Origin: Desulfobacteraceae bacterium
GTDB lineage: Bacteria; Desulfobacterota; Desulfobacteria; Desulfobacterales; Desulfobacteraceae
Reading direction: 5' to 3'
Assembly (NCBI GenBank): GCA_022712835.1
Contig: JAFLJU010000115.1
Location: 1-6,779, forward strand
Length of the DNA stretch: 6,779 nt
This document shows, in pieces, positions 6,115 through 6,779 of this stretch. The notes under the pieces were generated by a model. That model searched no databases, was not told the origin of the DNA, and saw nothing but the letters and a program-made list of their open reading frames with translations. Within the stretch, counting starts at the first letter, position 1; each line of letters begins with the position of its first letter. The translations under genes and the position numbers were made by a program.

Positions 6115-6151
6115 GTCTATTGCTTTCCCCGGGACATGACGTCCTGGAGAA

Positions 6152-6779
6152 TTATTTTTTAGCTCCCTTTATATTCATTCGGTACAGGGGATCTCCGATG
6201 AGTACCATTTTCCATGATAAAAAAGGCAGGCTCACCAGATAGGACTCTGCCAGGGTCAGATACCCTTCGGTGAGAAAATTGAAAAAAATTTCAGGGATCG
6301 GGAATGCCTGGACATAGGGCTCTCCCACAGGTCCGATGGTGGCAGCAATTCCATTGTCCAGCATTTTTTTGCACCAGACCTGGGAGTTTTTATTTTTCAG
6401 GGTAGTCGCTTCACTGCTGGCAATATGGTATCCCACAGATCCCTTGACCCATTGAAAGGCATCAATGTATTTACCAAGGCTATACCATCCACAGTATATC
6501 AGGGTGTTAGGGCAAGTCCCTGGCTGGAATAGATCCTGGGCATCGTTTAGAACAACTGGCAGTATTTTTTTTTGTGAATGGAATTGGGCTGTTTTATGGA
6601 TGGACCGGTCGTAAAAGGCATACCCTGATATTTTTTTTCCCTTTGTGTCCTTGGGATTTGGTTCCTTCCATCGGGCATCAAAATAACCAACACCTTGTAC
6701 CCCTTCTTTTTCCGCCTCAATGCTGTCATTGATAATCCGTTTAACAATCTTTGCCGAAGCGGCATCCAGGCGGCTGACC
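6152..6779 (-). CDS. TIGR03790-family protein, C-terminal part (5' end outside window)
   Basis: Translating the minus strand from the right edge gives an uninterrupted frame of about 209 residues ending at the TAA at 6152-6154. The GTG at 6434-6436 is an internal Val, not a start. Recognised blocks are YFDARW, then a long CGWYSLGKYIDAFQW block (about 6449-6493), VGYHIASSEATTL, WCKKMLDNGIAATIGPVGEP and YVQAFPIPEIF, and a C-terminal LSWKMVLIGDPLY. These match my memory of TIGR03790, an uncharacterised family of large proteins found only in genomes that also encode exosortase. Its members are usually several hundred residues, so most of the N-terminus is missing here. The function is unknown. 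A peptidase-like fold has been suggested for similar GDPLY-ending proteins, but nothing visible proves this. The arginase-family gene follows by 47 bp. Confidence 0.8.
   Translation of the reverse strand, partial: VSRLDAASAKIVKRIINDSIEAEKEGVQGVGYFDARWKEPNPKDTKGKKISGYAFYDRSIHKTAQFHSQKKILPVVLNDAQDLFQPGTCPNTLIYCGWYSLGKYIDAFQWVKGSVGYHIASSEATTLKNKNSQVWCKKMLDNGIAATIGPVGEPYVQAFPIPEIFFNFLTEGYLTLAESYLVSLPFLSWKMVLIGDPLYRMNIKGAKK

Noticed and set aside
6547..6765. Minus-strand ORF of 72 codons
   Set aside because: It is a shadow frame inside the TIGR03790-family coding region, which is open through the same stretch in the other frame with family motifs.

Overview
The window is a chromosomal segment that looks like a delta-proteobacterium of the Desulfobacterales type (Desulfobacterota). 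This is inferred from gene content: a PBP1C-type peptidoglycan synthase, an HDOD protein, a soluble kinase of the 'HDFNNLL' type common in delta-proteobacterial hybrid kinases, and a TIGR03790-family gene, a family known to be restricted to exosortase-bearing genomes. Codon use is balanced in GC. The exception is the strongly AT-rich gap at about 2270-2430.

Layout. (1) 1-1230, plus strand: the 3' end of a penicillin-binding protein 1C gene (pbpC), then a complete UPF0178/YaiI-family gene with a clear Shine-Dalgarno. (2) 1324-2254, minus strand: a two-gene type II toxin-antitoxin module. An XRE helix-turn-helix antitoxin comes first and its 3' end overlaps a COG1569-type PIN ribonuclease toxin. 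The module has its own promoter, with the -10 inside an imperfect inverted repeat that is probably its operator. (3) 2255-2564: a 310-bp divergent gap holding the toxin-antitoxin promoter, a perfect 10-bp inverted repeat and a candidate promoter for the next operon. (4) 2565-5181, plus strand: a two-gene signalling operon, an HDOD protein followed with an 8-nt overlap by a soluble histidine kinase with no receiver domain. (5) 5214-6779, minus strand: a complete arginase-superfamily protein with an unusual Cys in the first metal-ligand motif, lying downstream of a TIGR03790-family gene that runs off the right edge. The two are probably co-transcribed.

How the parts may work together. The toxin-antitoxin module is self-contained and appears to be an accessory insertion between housekeeping-type genes. 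The HDOD protein and the kinase are probably one signalling unit whose response regulator lies elsewhere. The TIGR03790 protein points to an exosortase/PEP-CTERM surface-sorting system somewhere in the genome. The link between it and the arginase-like enzyme is only positional. No tRNA, rRNA, CRISPR array, insertion sequence or convincing Rho-independent terminator was seen.
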